From: JAAEQG01 sp023133475 | GTDB taxonomy: Bacteria > Planctomycetota > Phycisphaerae > UBA1845 | Direction of reading: 5' to 3' | Assembly: GCA_030631415.1 (NCBI GenBank) | Contig: DAOVLE010000012.1 | Coordinates: 1 to 41,563, forward strand | Length of the DNA stretch: 41,563 nt | Shown: positions 7,510-15,204 of the stretch, in pieces | Layout: the number at the start of each line of letters is the position of its first letter | How positions within the stretch are numbered: position 1 is the stretch's first letter | The notes under the pieces: model-generated | Seen by the model: only the letters and a program-made list of their open reading frames with translations | The model's database searches: none | What the model was told of the DNA's origin: nothing | Translations under genes and position numbers: made by a program

Positions 7510-8382
7510 TCACCGGCCAAGGGCATAGCGACCCACCAGCCCCTGTGGGCGAACCATCATCATAACGACCAAAAGGCTCCCGTAGATGATCTGCCGCAGA
7601 TTCGCCGCGACCGCGCTTGGCAGGCCGATGAACCGCAGCGTTTCGGGCAGCGTCACCAGCACAAATGCTCCGAGCAACGGCCCCCACAAGCTCCCTGCGC
7701 CGCCGATGATCACCATCGAGATGACCAGGATCGACTCCATCACGGTGAAGCTGGTCGGGTCAATATAGGTGATGTAGTGGGCGTACAGGCTACCGGCTGA
7801 CGCGGCCAGCGCGCTGCTGATCGCGAAAACCGTGATCTTGAAACGCAGCGCATTCTTGCCGATTGACTTCGCAAGCACCTCGTCCTCACGGATAGCGTGC
7901 AGCGCCCGGCCAAAGGGTCCGGTAGTCAGCCGCCAGACGACCAAAAAGGCGAGAATCGCGAATACGCCCGCAAGCACCACGAATTCGAGATGGGACGTAA
8001 CCTCCCAGCCGATCACCGAGGGTTCGGGGATGCCGGGGATGCCAGTCGGCCCGCCAGTCAGTTCGTTCCAGTTGTTGAAGATACTGAACAGGATCATCTG
8101 GAACGCAAACGTTGCTATGACGAAGTAGTCGTCGATGAGTCTCAGCGACGGCAGCGACACGAGAAGCGACAGCAGCGCCGCGACGAACATACCCCCGAGA
8201 ACGCCCAGCAGGAACGGCGCCCCCGCTTTGACGGTCAGAAGCGCAGACGTGTACGCACCGAGACCGTAGAACGCGGCGTGTGCGATCGAAAGCAGCCCCG
8301 TGTGGCCGGCCAGAAGATCGAGCGACGCCGCCAGGATGATGTAGATCCCGACGAAAACGAGAATGTGCAGGGCGTATTCCAT
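7510..8382 (-). CDS. livM: Branched-chain-type ABC transporter permease LivM
   Basis: This 290-aa polytopic membrane protein has about eight hydrophobic segments. Family marks are LSIAHAAFYGLGAY at residues 31-44, GGPTGIPG near 111, the cytoplasmic EAA-like loop FGRALHAIREDEVLAKSIG near 160, ISMVIIGGAGSLWGPLLGA near 235 and the C-terminal VMMMVRPQGLVG. It forms the translocation path with LivH. It begins 10 bp after the stop of the unknown 400-aa gene, which is unusual because livH and livM are normally adjacent. Confidence 0.9.
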   Translation of the reverse strand: MEYALHILVFVGIYIILAASLDLLAGHTGLLSIAHAAFYGLGAYTSALLTVKAGAPFLLGVLGGMFVAALLSLLVSLPSLRLIDDYFVIATFAFQMILFSIFNNWNELTGGPTGIPGIPEPSVIGWEVTSHLEFVVLAGVFAILAFLVVWRLTTGPFGRALHAIREDEVLAKSIGKNALRFKITVFAISSALAASAGSLYAHYITYIDPTSFTVMESILVISMVIIGGAGSLWGPLLGAFVLVTLPETLRFIGLPSAVAANLRQIIYGSLLVVMMMVRPQGLVGRYALGR

Positions 8383-8392
8383 AGCAGGCCTT

Positions 8393-9595
8393 CTATTTGG
8401 CGTCGAGGAGGACGCACACGCTCCTCATGAAGTAGCTGACTGCCAATGCGTATGCTCGACCTGTCCACTCATTATCCCTGTTGATGGTCCGCACCAGAGC
8501 CGTCAGAATCTCTTCGAACACGCTTTTTTCTTCATCTGATAGTTCCCGGACAAGATGCTTCCCGATCAGGGCTGCGACCGCGAGACAAGAAAGCGATACG
8601 TCCTCGGCTGATGTTGCGTCCTTCGTCTCTGAGACCAATCGGCGCGGGATACCGCTGCCTGACGTGCCGCGCCATCGTCCCTGAAACGTGGCCCGGTAGG
8701 CACCAAGCATCCTCTCGGTCAACACCGACTTATCATCACGAAGCAAGTGCGCGAGATCGGCAAGAACGAAGAGAGTGTACACTTGTCGGCCCAGCTCTTC
8801 ATGGATGCCTGACTTCCATCCGTCCAGTGAATCGCAGTACTTCTTCACGAGTTCATGTTCCGCGGTCGCGCGAAGGGAGGCGACTTTCTTGCCGTCCACC
8901 AACCGAACCAGGTTCTCGTCCTCAAGTATGCAGTCCAGTGCGGATATCGTCGCGACAGATGTCGCCACCGTCTCTTTCTCCCAATTCACGTTTTCGAATT
9001 GCTCGATGAGATACTGGGCGGTTTTGGCCGCATCGACGTGCCCACAATCGTAGCGTGAGAGCTGAAGGAAGCAACCGGCGTGACGATAGGACGGGGCTAG
9101 CCTCCGCGTTCCTGTATGGTCCATACGGAGACGGGCGGCGCCAGTCACCGAGTCATACCGTGAACGCGTATACTCGGTGGCGTCCAACTTGATACGTTCC
9201 CAGCGTTTCGGCCATTCCTCTTTGGCGCGTCGTGTGGTGCTCCGACGCAAGATGTGGTTGGCAGCCTGGAGGGATTGAATTACTATCATCGTTGTCATCA
9301 CGCTATCGCTATCGCGCGCCTCCGCTTCGGCCTTAGCGCCATAGAGGTCCGTCTCGTAGAGCCTGTGGGAGTGTCCCCACCCCCCCTTGCCGATCCCTTC
9401 CACAAGACGATCACCGATCAAGAACTCCAGCACGCAATCAAGCGAGTTCTTGAGCTCTGGATTTGGCACACACTGGAGCAGTTGCCATGGCCGACGTCTT
9501 TGTTGACGCAGTTTCTCGACCTCTCTGCTCGCATCGTCGAACATTTTCACGTCGAAGAAGCCGAGTGGCTCCCTTGTTGAGTCGATGTCACCCAT
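8393..9595 (-). CDS. Unknown 400-aa helical protein inserted between livH and livM
   Basis: I chose the ATG at 9595 because AAGGAGG (9611-9605) ends 9 nt before it; the ATG at 9604 touches the SD, and the longer frame to 9748 overlaps livH by 107 bp. The protein has no signal peptide or membrane span. It looks mainly helical, with two repeated-looking stretches: residues about 85-190 (HSHRLYETDLYGAK, SVMTTMIVIQSLQAA) and about 190-290 (SYRHAGCFLQLSRYD, TVATSVATISALDCIL). This pattern of long inner helices with conserved aromatic/charged junctions recalls alpha/alpha-toroid enzymes or lid proteins, but no catalytic motif is clear. It lies inside the importer operon with 46-bp and 10-bp gaps, so its product probably acts on the same substrate or on the peptide made upstream. 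Confidence 0.75.
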   Translation of the reverse strand: MGDIDSTREPLGFFDVKMFDDASREVEKLRQQRRRPWQLLQCVPNPELKNSLDCVLEFLIGDRLVEGIGKGGWGHSHRLYETDLYGAKAEAEARDSDSVMTTMIVIQSLQAANHILRRSTTRRAKEEWPKRWERIKLDATEYTRSRYDSVTGAARLRMDHTGTRRLAPSYRHAGCFLQLSRYDCGHVDAAKTAQYLIEQFENVNWEKETVATSVATISALDCILEDENLVRLVDGKKVASLRATAEHELVKKYCDSLDGWKSGIHEELGRQVYTLFVLADLAHLLRDDKSVLTERMLGAYRATFQGRWRGTSGSGIPRRLVSETKDATSAEDVSLSCLAVAALIGKHLVRELSDEEKSVFEEILTALVRTINRDNEWTGRAYALAVSYFMRSVCVLLDAK

Positions 9596-9604
9596 TTGGT
9601 CCAT

Positions 9605-9611
9605 CCTCCTT
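9605..9611 (-). promoter_or_regulatory. Shine-Dalgarno site AAGGAGG that decides the start of the 400-aa gene
   Basis: The site ends 9 nt before the ATG at 9595 and directly abuts the ATG at 9604, so translation should start at 9595. Confidence 0.55.
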
Positions 9612-9641
9612 GTTAAGTTGATGCCACCAACTGGCCCTGCC

Positions 9642-10514
9642 TCACACGGCCACCTTCCGCAACGGCTTGCCGAACAAGCCCTGCGGCCTAGCGAGCAGGA
9701 AAACCAGCAGGATGGCGAATGCGACGGCGTCTTGCCACTGTGAACCAAGTTGCCAGATGGCGACTTGCTGGGCAGCCGCCAGGAACAACGATCCCAGGGC
9801 GATTCCGCCGATGCTGCTTACGCCGCCAATGATGACCGCGACGATCGCGAGCATCAGGGCGCTCATACCCATCGTCGGCCGCATATTCACGTCCAGCGCC
9901 ACCAGGATACCGGCGACCGCCGCCAAGGCGGAGCCAATCGCGAATGTCGCGAGGATGACCCGGTCGGCCCGGATGCCGCGGATGCGAGCGAGTTCGGCGT
10001 CGTCCGCGACCGCCCGCATTGCCCGGCCGAGCCCAGTTCTCCGCAGCACGAGCGTCACCACCGCCAGGAGCGCAACGCAGACGGCGATCGCCAGCACCGA
10101 AGTTGGCGTGATCCGCCCACCCAGGATTTCGATGCCTTCGCGCACCGTAGATGACTGGAGCATTCTCACATCGTCGCCCCAGGTCATGGAGACCAGGTTC
10201 TGAAGCACGACGTACGTCCCAAGCGACGCGATCAGCAGCGTCAACGCCGAAGCCGACCGCCCTCGCATGGGGCGGTACAGCCCGACCTCCATCAGCCCGC
10301 CAAGGCAAACGCCTCCAGCAACACCCAGTAAGACAGCGATAACGAGCGGAAGACCGAGTTGGACACTCCCGCAGTACGTCAGATACGCCGCGCCCGTGTA
10401 TACAACGGCGTGCGCAAAGTGGAAGAAACGGGTCGTGCTGAAGATCAGGCCGAAGCCCACAGCCATTAGCGCGAGCGTACTCGCGGCGACCAGCACGTTC
10501 AGGGTTAACTGCAC
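9642..10514 (-). CDS. livH: Branched-chain-type ABC transporter permease LivH
   Basis: This 290-aa membrane protein has a GTG start at 10514 that overlaps the stop of the preceding radical SAM gene by 10 bp. LivH marks are the N-terminal ALMAVGFGLIFSTTRFFHFAHAVVY, the early YRPMRGRSASALTLLIASLG loop, the EAA-like GRAMRAVADDAELARIRGI loop near 165, VAVIIGGVSSIGGIALGSL near 225, and the C-terminal RPQGLFG. It is the first permease of the pair. The overlapping start implies translation coupled to the enzyme gene upstream. Confidence 0.9.
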   Translation of the reverse strand: MQLTLNVLVAASTLALMAVGFGLIFSTTRFFHFAHAVVYTGAAYLTYCGSVQLGLPLVIAVLLGVAGGVCLGGLMEVGLYRPMRGRSASALTLLIASLGTYVVLQNLVSMTWGDDVRMLQSSTVREGIEILGGRITPTSVLAIAVCVALLAVVTLVLRRTGLGRAMRAVADDAELARIRGIRADRVILATFAIGSALAAVAGILVALDVNMRPTMGMSALMLAIVAVIIGGVSSIGGIALGSLFLAAAQQVAIWQLGSQWQDAVAFAILLVFLLARPQGLFGKPLRKVAV

Positions 10515-11956
10515 GATGCTGCCCTCACGACGCCGGCCGGGTCTGCAAGGCTCACGGATTCGCGATCAAGGCCAAGCAGGTCAAGCCACGATTCGTTGCC
10601 GGAAATCATGTTGAAGGCACACAGATAGTCGGCGAACTCGCGGTAGCTCTGCACGTAGTGCGGAAAACGCCTCAACATCTGGGCCGTGACGTCATAATAC
10701 GTTTGCGAGCCGTAGAAAGTCTGGAATAAACCGGCCCGGATCGCGTGGTATTGCTCGACCGAGATGCGCGGGTTGTGTACCACCGGCATGGCGACCGTAT
10801 CGAACTGTGCCCAATCCTGCGTGACGAGTTGATCGCTGTATTGGTCCCAGGCCCGTGTGCCCGGAAAGGGTGTGAAGTACGAGATTTTGATCTCGTTCGC
10901 CCGGATGTGGCTGATGTTCCGGCGGTACTCCGCAATGTCCCGTTCGGTCTCCCAGGGCGAGCCGAGCATCAGGTAGACCTTGACAAACAGCCCCAGCGAG
11001 TTGCAGTAGTCGAACAGGTCATTGACGAAATCGAAGTCATGCGGGTTGTGTGGCTTGAATCGCTCGACCGAACGCGGCGATATCCCCTCCAGGCCAAACC
11101 CAATCTTGGTGCAACCCGCCGCGGCCATGGCCTGAAGTACGTCACGACTGATCGTCAAGTTGCTCTGATGGTACCAGCTCATGCCCAGGCGAGCGTTCTC
11201 AATCACCTTGCACAGTTCAAGCGTCCACGTCTTCGCTTGTCCCAGTGACTGGTCGATGAAGACGATTGTGTTCGTTCCAAACCGGCGTTTCAGGTCTTCC
11301 AGCTCGGCCACGACGTTGTCGGCTGACCGCAGCCGCACACCTTTTCCCCAGACTGTCCGCGACGCGCAGAAATCGCAATCATGCACACAACCCCGCGACG
11401 CCAACATCATCGCAACGTTCTGTTGATCGCTCGGTGCGGGCCACATGAGATCCGAGATCTTGTATGCTTCCAGGAATCTTCGCACGCGCTGAGGCCATGG
11501 CAACTGGTCGATGTCAGCCGTCACCGCCGCCTTGACTATGATCGGCGCCGTACAGGCGTCTCCGTGCTTCCTGGCCTGCAATGGCTCCCTGGCTTCCTCG
11601 CGCCGCAGCACTTCCCTCATGCCCTCCTCGCCTTCACCGAGAACGACGTAATCGCATGGAGCGCGCAGGCCAACCGCTTGCGTACCACAGACGTGAAACC
11701 CCCCAATCACTACTGTGTTTCCCCGCCGCTTAGCCATCAGCGCACGTCTTAGCGTCTCGTCCCACTCACTCGTCATTGCTGAAAGCAAAGAGAACCGCTG
11801 GCTGCCGTGCCGGCCGTCCAGTCGCCACATCTCGACTTCGTTGTGACTGCCCCACGTACTGTGCCATGCATCACGCATGAGCATGCTGACGACGGATTCC
11901 AGCGCAATCGGTTCTGGTCTATAATGACCGTGGAAGTTCGCTATTGGTGTTGTCAT
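10505..11956 (-). CDS. B12-binding-type radical SAM enzyme
   Basis: This 483-aa protein starts with the ATGA that overlaps the stop of the membrane-protein gene. Residues about 60-125 look like a reduced cobalamin-binding domain (NTVVIGGFHVCG, then DYVVLGEGEEG). The radical SAM 4Fe-4S motif is C190-VHD-C194-DF-C197, followed by the usual VVAELEDLKRRFG, FIDQSLG and GLEGISPRSVERF segments of the Elp3/B12 radical SAM barrel, and a C-terminal extension of about 100 residues. Relatives carry out methylations, ring closures and other radical steps in natural-product and lipid pathways; the sequence does not show which. The domain is shorter at the N-terminus than in classical B12 radical SAM proteins, so cobalamin binding should not be assumed. 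It sits between the unknown membrane protein and LivH in one operon. Confidence 0.8.
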   Translation of the reverse strand: MTTPIANFHGHYRPEPIALESVVSMLMRDAWHSTWGSHNEVEMWRLDGRHGSQRFSLLSAMTSEWDETLRRALMAKRRGNTVVIGGFHVCGTQAVGLRAPCDYVVLGEGEEGMREVLRREEAREPLQARKHGDACTAPIIVKAAVTADIDQLPWPQRVRRFLEAYKISDLMWPAPSDQQNVAMMLASRGCVHDCDFCASRTVWGKGVRLRSADNVVAELEDLKRRFGTNTIVFIDQSLGQAKTWTLELCKVIENARLGMSWYHQSNLTISRDVLQAMAAAGCTKIGFGLEGISPRSVERFKPHNPHDFDFVNDLFDYCNSLGLFVKVYLMLGSPWETERDIAEYRRNISHIRANEIKISYFTPFPGTRAWDQYSDQLVTQDWAQFDTVAMPVVHNPRISVEQYHAIRAGLFQTFYGSQTYYDVTAQMLRRFPHYVQSYREFADYLCAFNMISGNESWLDLLGLDRESVSLADPAGVVRAASCS

Positions 11957-13893
11957 GGCGATGATGTCGCATCTGTGCTGTCAAGGACCTCTGCCGCACA
12001 GCTCAAGACCGTCTCACTGAAGATGCCGGACTTAATGTTGGGTCCCGCCTTGGCCTCGTCTAGGATCGTCACCGCCAATTTAAGCGTCGGATTCAAGTCG
12101 TCCTTCCACTCGTTCTGAGGGCCCTTCGCCGCCGTCCCGTTGGGGCAGCAATAGATCCACCTGATTTCGCGCCACTGTGAATTGGGTTTTGCCTCGCCAG
12201 CCTGCAACCCCGCGTTGACACACACATCCTCATTGTCGCCGGCGAGCCCAATCGCGCTGTGCGCGTTCTCCGCCGGCCGCGCATGTACAAGGAACTCCCC
12301 ATCATACCAGCCAATGTCCATGTGCATCCGCCCACCCTCTTCTGACCTGCTATAACCGCGCGCCACGAACACATCCTCCCCGCCGCAACTATCCACAAAC
12401 ATCCCAAGGGCCTCGCGTATAACATCGCTGTCCTTGGCAGCAGTCCTCGTCTCTGTGTCCCACCGGTGGAGATTAGCCTGCCAATACTGGAGTACCCGCT
12501 CCTTTAGCCACGACTGCCATAACGTGTGATCACTTGGCATATCGAAACCCATGAAGAGGACTCGGCATTTCTCACGAATGCCGTGGGTCTTCTTGAACGC
12601 CATCAAGTGAGGGAAGATATGGTCTAGGAAGTTATGTGAAAGGAATCTAAAGGACTTGCTGACTTCCTCATGTGTAACTGTCGTGCCGAAGTGCTTGCGC
12701 AACACCTGTCCGCATCGCACAATCGTCGGAAGAATGTAGTGATGAAACTCAGTCCATCGCCGTTCATACGTACTGTTCGTGCTGCCCTCCGGATCGGTAT
12801 CAACGTTTTTGTCACGAATAGGTGCGGGCACGATGAAGTCATAGTGCGTTGCCCAAGCCGCTTTGTCAACGCTAATCGTCTGAGGAGAGTGTTTATAGCA
12901 TTCGAAGACGGACTGGACCGAAGCCTTGGTGCGATTAGTGTACGACGCACTTGGCCGCATCTCGCCGTAAGCTGAAATCGCATGGCAGGCTACAAAGTAT
13001 CGCACGAATTCAGGAAGGAGAAGGCCGAAGAAGTCGTTTGGATCGACTAGCCAGAGAATGCTGTTATCCGCGTGATCCATGTTCGTCGCGAGGAAGCGCG
13101 AGTATCTGCACACCGGCCAGACATTATTACCCGTGCCGAGGACATATATCTGGCCAGCCGGTTTCTTCTGGACATCAATGCGTTCCTCAGCAACATGAGC
13201 GAGGAAATTCACGAGGAACCACTTCCCTCGTTTTCCTGGATCGCGGGTGGCGAGTTCCTTGAGCAGCGTGCCCGTTTTCGCGTGCGACCAGAGCACGTGC
13301 TCAAGGAGCTTATTCGACAAGCTATTCGATAGGTTGAGGGAGTTCTCGTTTAGGGTGTGTCGAAGGTCGCGCCGAAGCATGCTCGCGGCGGCATCAGAAG
13401 GAAAGGCGAATAGCGAAATGAGAAGCAGAGTGACGGTGTTGCAGAAGATGGAGAAAGATATCCAACATAGCGCAGAAGTGAAGCCATCCGGTAGGAGTCG
13501 AGGTAAGGAGCGCTTGGCAAGGAAGTAGACAACAAGCACGAGAACGACAGAGAGAAAGGATAGAATGGCTGGCACTCGTTTGTGCCGCAACAGCCCAGAA
13601 AGCCGCCTCAACAAAGAGGTCTTTGTGAACGGCGGGTCGGTTGTGCTGGGACCGGTGGAGTCGATATCGCGTGGAGTGCCGGATGTAGTGTCGACACAAT
13701 ACAGCCAGTATTCGAAGGGCAACCTTGGGAACAGAAGGAAGTGAAAGACGATCCACCATCCCACGGTCCCGCGACCAGCATCCCTCTTCTTGGCAAGGCT
13801 CTGCAAAAAGGCGTACGCGATGTTTGACGTAGGCGGAAGGGGCGTTGGCGTACCTTGGGCCGCGTCGTTGTCAATTGCTTCAGGCAAATCCAT
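11953..13893 (-). CDS. Unknown 646-aa protein with membrane-spanning segments
   Basis: I take the ATG at 13893 (MDLPEAID), which overlaps the SPASM gene stop by 14 bp and has GGA about 9 nt upstream; the frame could open at 13980 but that would overlap by 101 bp. Hydrophobic segments are at about residues 45-57 (weak), 107-126 and 140-163. The remainder, about residues 190-646, is soluble, with WLVDPNDFFG, RRWTEFHHYILPTI, RVLFMGFDMPSDHTLWQSWL, YSRSEEGGRMHMDIGWYDGE and IYCCPNGTAAKGPQNEWKDDL as distinctive stretches. I recognise no family. Tight overlaps on both sides (14 bp upstream, ATGA downstream) make it an integral part of the operon. It may anchor the modifying enzymes at the membrane; that is inference. 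Confidence 0.75.
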   Translation of the reverse strand: MDLPEAIDNDAAQGTPTPLPPTSNIAYAFLQSLAKKRDAGRGTVGWWIVFHFLLFPRLPFEYWLYCVDTTSGTPRDIDSTGPSTTDPPFTKTSLLRRLSGLLRHKRVPAILSFLSVVLVLVVYFLAKRSLPRLLPDGFTSALCWISFSIFCNTVTLLLISLFAFPSDAAASMLRRDLRHTLNENSLNLSNSLSNKLLEHVLWSHAKTGTLLKELATRDPGKRGKWFLVNFLAHVAEERIDVQKKPAGQIYVLGTGNNVWPVCRYSRFLATNMDHADNSILWLVDPNDFFGLLLPEFVRYFVACHAISAYGEMRPSASYTNRTKASVQSVFECYKHSPQTISVDKAAWATHYDFIVPAPIRDKNVDTDPEGSTNSTYERRWTEFHHYILPTIVRCGQVLRKHFGTTVTHEEVSKSFRFLSHNFLDHIFPHLMAFKKTHGIREKCRVLFMGFDMPSDHTLWQSWLKERVLQYWQANLHRWDTETRTAAKDSDVIREALGMFVDSCGGEDVFVARGYSRSEEGGRMHMDIGWYDGEFLVHARPAENAHSAIGLAGDNEDVCVNAGLQAGEAKPNSQWREIRWIYCCPNGTAAKGPQNEWKDDLNPTLKLAVTILDEAKAGPNIKSGIFSETVLSCAAEVLDSTDATSSP

Positions 13894-14995
13894 CGGTGTC
13901 GTTCCATAAACAGCGGAAATCAGTGTGGTCCGGTAAACGACCATGCAGCGGCCCACCGTAGCAATAGGCCCATTCGCCACAAGTCACGCACGGGCCGGTT
14001 CTTTTCCAATCGGAGTCACGATACCGCTCGTAGCGGTTCTGCCAGACATCCTTGATCCGTTCCGTACGCAGGTCACCCTCGATAAACTCGCGTGAGATGT
14101 TGCTGCATGAAGCGAGCTTGCCGTCGTAGAGAATGCCGAGGTTATTGATGCCGGCGATGCAGTGCCAGATGAAGGGGCGGACGAGGCCCTCCAGGTCGCG
14201 GCCTAGCCAGCCGCCGCAGCCCAGTTCGACCATCGTCGTACTCTGGTCAGCGTAGGTGGCGCAGCCTCGCCCGTACTCGGTCTTCAGGAAGTCGATGACC
14301 TGCCGGACCTGATCGGGCGAGAGCATGTACTCCGAGTCGAAGTCCATCCGGCCGATGGGGTCGATCGTCATGATGCGGAAAACCCGTGGGCGTATCTCGC
14401 GACGGGACAGCTCGAACAGGGCGGGAATCTCGTCGATATTCTTCGCGTGGGCGACGACGGAGACGGTCGTCACGTAGCCGTGCTCGACCGAGAGTCGGGC
14501 CGCCTCGAAGGACTTGGCGAAGCCGCCGGGGATACGGCGGAACGCGTCGTGCGTCGCCTCCAGGCCGTCGATGCTGATGCCGAGGCCGGTCACTCCGTAA
14601 CGATCCAGCTCGTCGAACAGTTCGGGATGATCGGCCAGGATAATGCCATTGGTCTGGATGTCGGTGTTGCGAAAGTGTGGGTTGCGGCTGATGCGTCGTA
14701 GAATGTCCAGCAGATCCCGCCGAACGAATGGTTCGCCGCCGGTGACGTTGACGTGGCGGAACTGGCTCATGTCGAAGTCGGCGGCGATTTGCTCGAAGGC
14801 GCCGACGACCTCGTCTGCGGTTAGCTCTGCGTCGAGGTCAACATCCTCGGCTGGCGAACCGCAATGTAAACATCGCAGATTACACCGGCGGGTGGATTCC
14901 CAACTGATGAGCTGGAGCGGGTGCTCGCGGATAAGCGCCTCCATCCGTTCGCGCCAGCGCTCGAATAGCTCTTCGTCCTGAGCGGTCAGGCTCAT
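13880..14995 (-). CDS. Radical SAM/SPASM-domain enzyme, likely peptide or amino-acid modifier
   Basis: This 371-aa enzyme starts at the ATG at 14995 (MSLTAQDEE), which overlaps the stop of the 66-aa peptide gene as ATGA; a longer frame to 15106 would run through that peptide gene. The radical SAM cluster is C38-NLR-C42-LH-C45. It is followed by NVTGGEPFVRRDL (the GGEP motif), DIQTNGIIL and GISIDGLEATHDAFR. The C-terminal SPASM region has Cys in WHCIAGINN and KLASCSN, then C336-VT-C339, C345 and C362, enough for one or two auxiliary clusters. SPASM enzymes commonly mature ribosomally made peptides (as in PqqE, thioether or mycofactocin systems), and heme-pathway types also exist. Coupling to a small peptide gene favours peptide maturation here. 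Confidence 0.85.
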   Translation of the reverse strand: MSLTAQDEELFERWRERMEALIREHPLQLISWESTRRCNLRCLHCGSPAEDVDLDAELTADEVVGAFEQIAADFDMSQFRHVNVTGGEPFVRRDLLDILRRISRNPHFRNTDIQTNGIILADHPELFDELDRYGVTGLGISIDGLEATHDAFRRIPGGFAKSFEAARLSVEHGYVTTVSVVAHAKNIDEIPALFELSRREIRPRVFRIMTIDPIGRMDFDSEYMLSPDQVRQVIDFLKTEYGRGCATYADQSTTMVELGCGGWLGRDLEGLVRPFIWHCIAGINNLGILYDGKLASCSNISREFIEGDLRTERIKDVWQNRYERYRDSDWKRTGPCVTCGEWAYCYGGPLHGRLPDHTDFRCLWNDTDGFA

Positions 14996-15192
14996 TTCCC
15001 GAACACCGTGCGGAAGTATTCGGTGTCCCCTCCGCCGGGGTGACAGCCGTACATGTCGTTGACGTACTCGACCGGATTGGGCCACTGGAGCATTCGTCGC
15101 CGGCACTCCTCGGCAGAGGTCTCTTGCGGCTCAGTCGTCGTTGAACAGTTCGGTTCCTGTTCTGCTGGCGCACGGAATTCTTGATTGAGCAT
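14992..15192 (-). CDS. 66-aa peptide, candidate precursor for the SPASM enzyme
   Basis: This small gene begins 12 bp after the binding-protein stop, has AAAAGGAAACGA just before its ATG (a good SD), and its stop overlaps the SPASM enzyme start as ATGA. Those three points make it a real gene although it is short. The first 30 residues are polar and acidic (Gln/Glu/Thr-rich) with no signal peptide, like a leader. The second half is aromatic- and glycine-containing: RRRMLQWPNPVEYVNDMYG, then CHPGGGDTEYF and a basic end. Cys residues are at 16, 30 and 50. It could be a RiPP precursor whose C-terminal Trp/Tyr/Cys/Gly part is modified. It could instead be a small partner protein of the enzyme. I recognise no known precursor family. 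Confidence 0.7.
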   Translation of the reverse strand: MLNQEFRAPAEQEPNCSTTTEPQETSAEECRRRMLQWPNPVEYVNDMYGCHPGGGDTEYFRTVFGK

Positions 15193-15204
15193 TCGTTTCC
15201 TTTT

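Noticed and set aside
9596..9748. Longer start (9748) for the 400-aa gene
   Set aside because: It would overlap livH by 107 bp, its extra residues are Cys/Ser/Arg-rich as in shadow frames, and a strong SD points to 9595.
14996..15106. Longer start (15106) for the SPASM enzyme
   Set aside because: It would run through the peptide gene in another frame and adds only a low-complexity arginine-rich piece; the ATGA start at 14995 is better.
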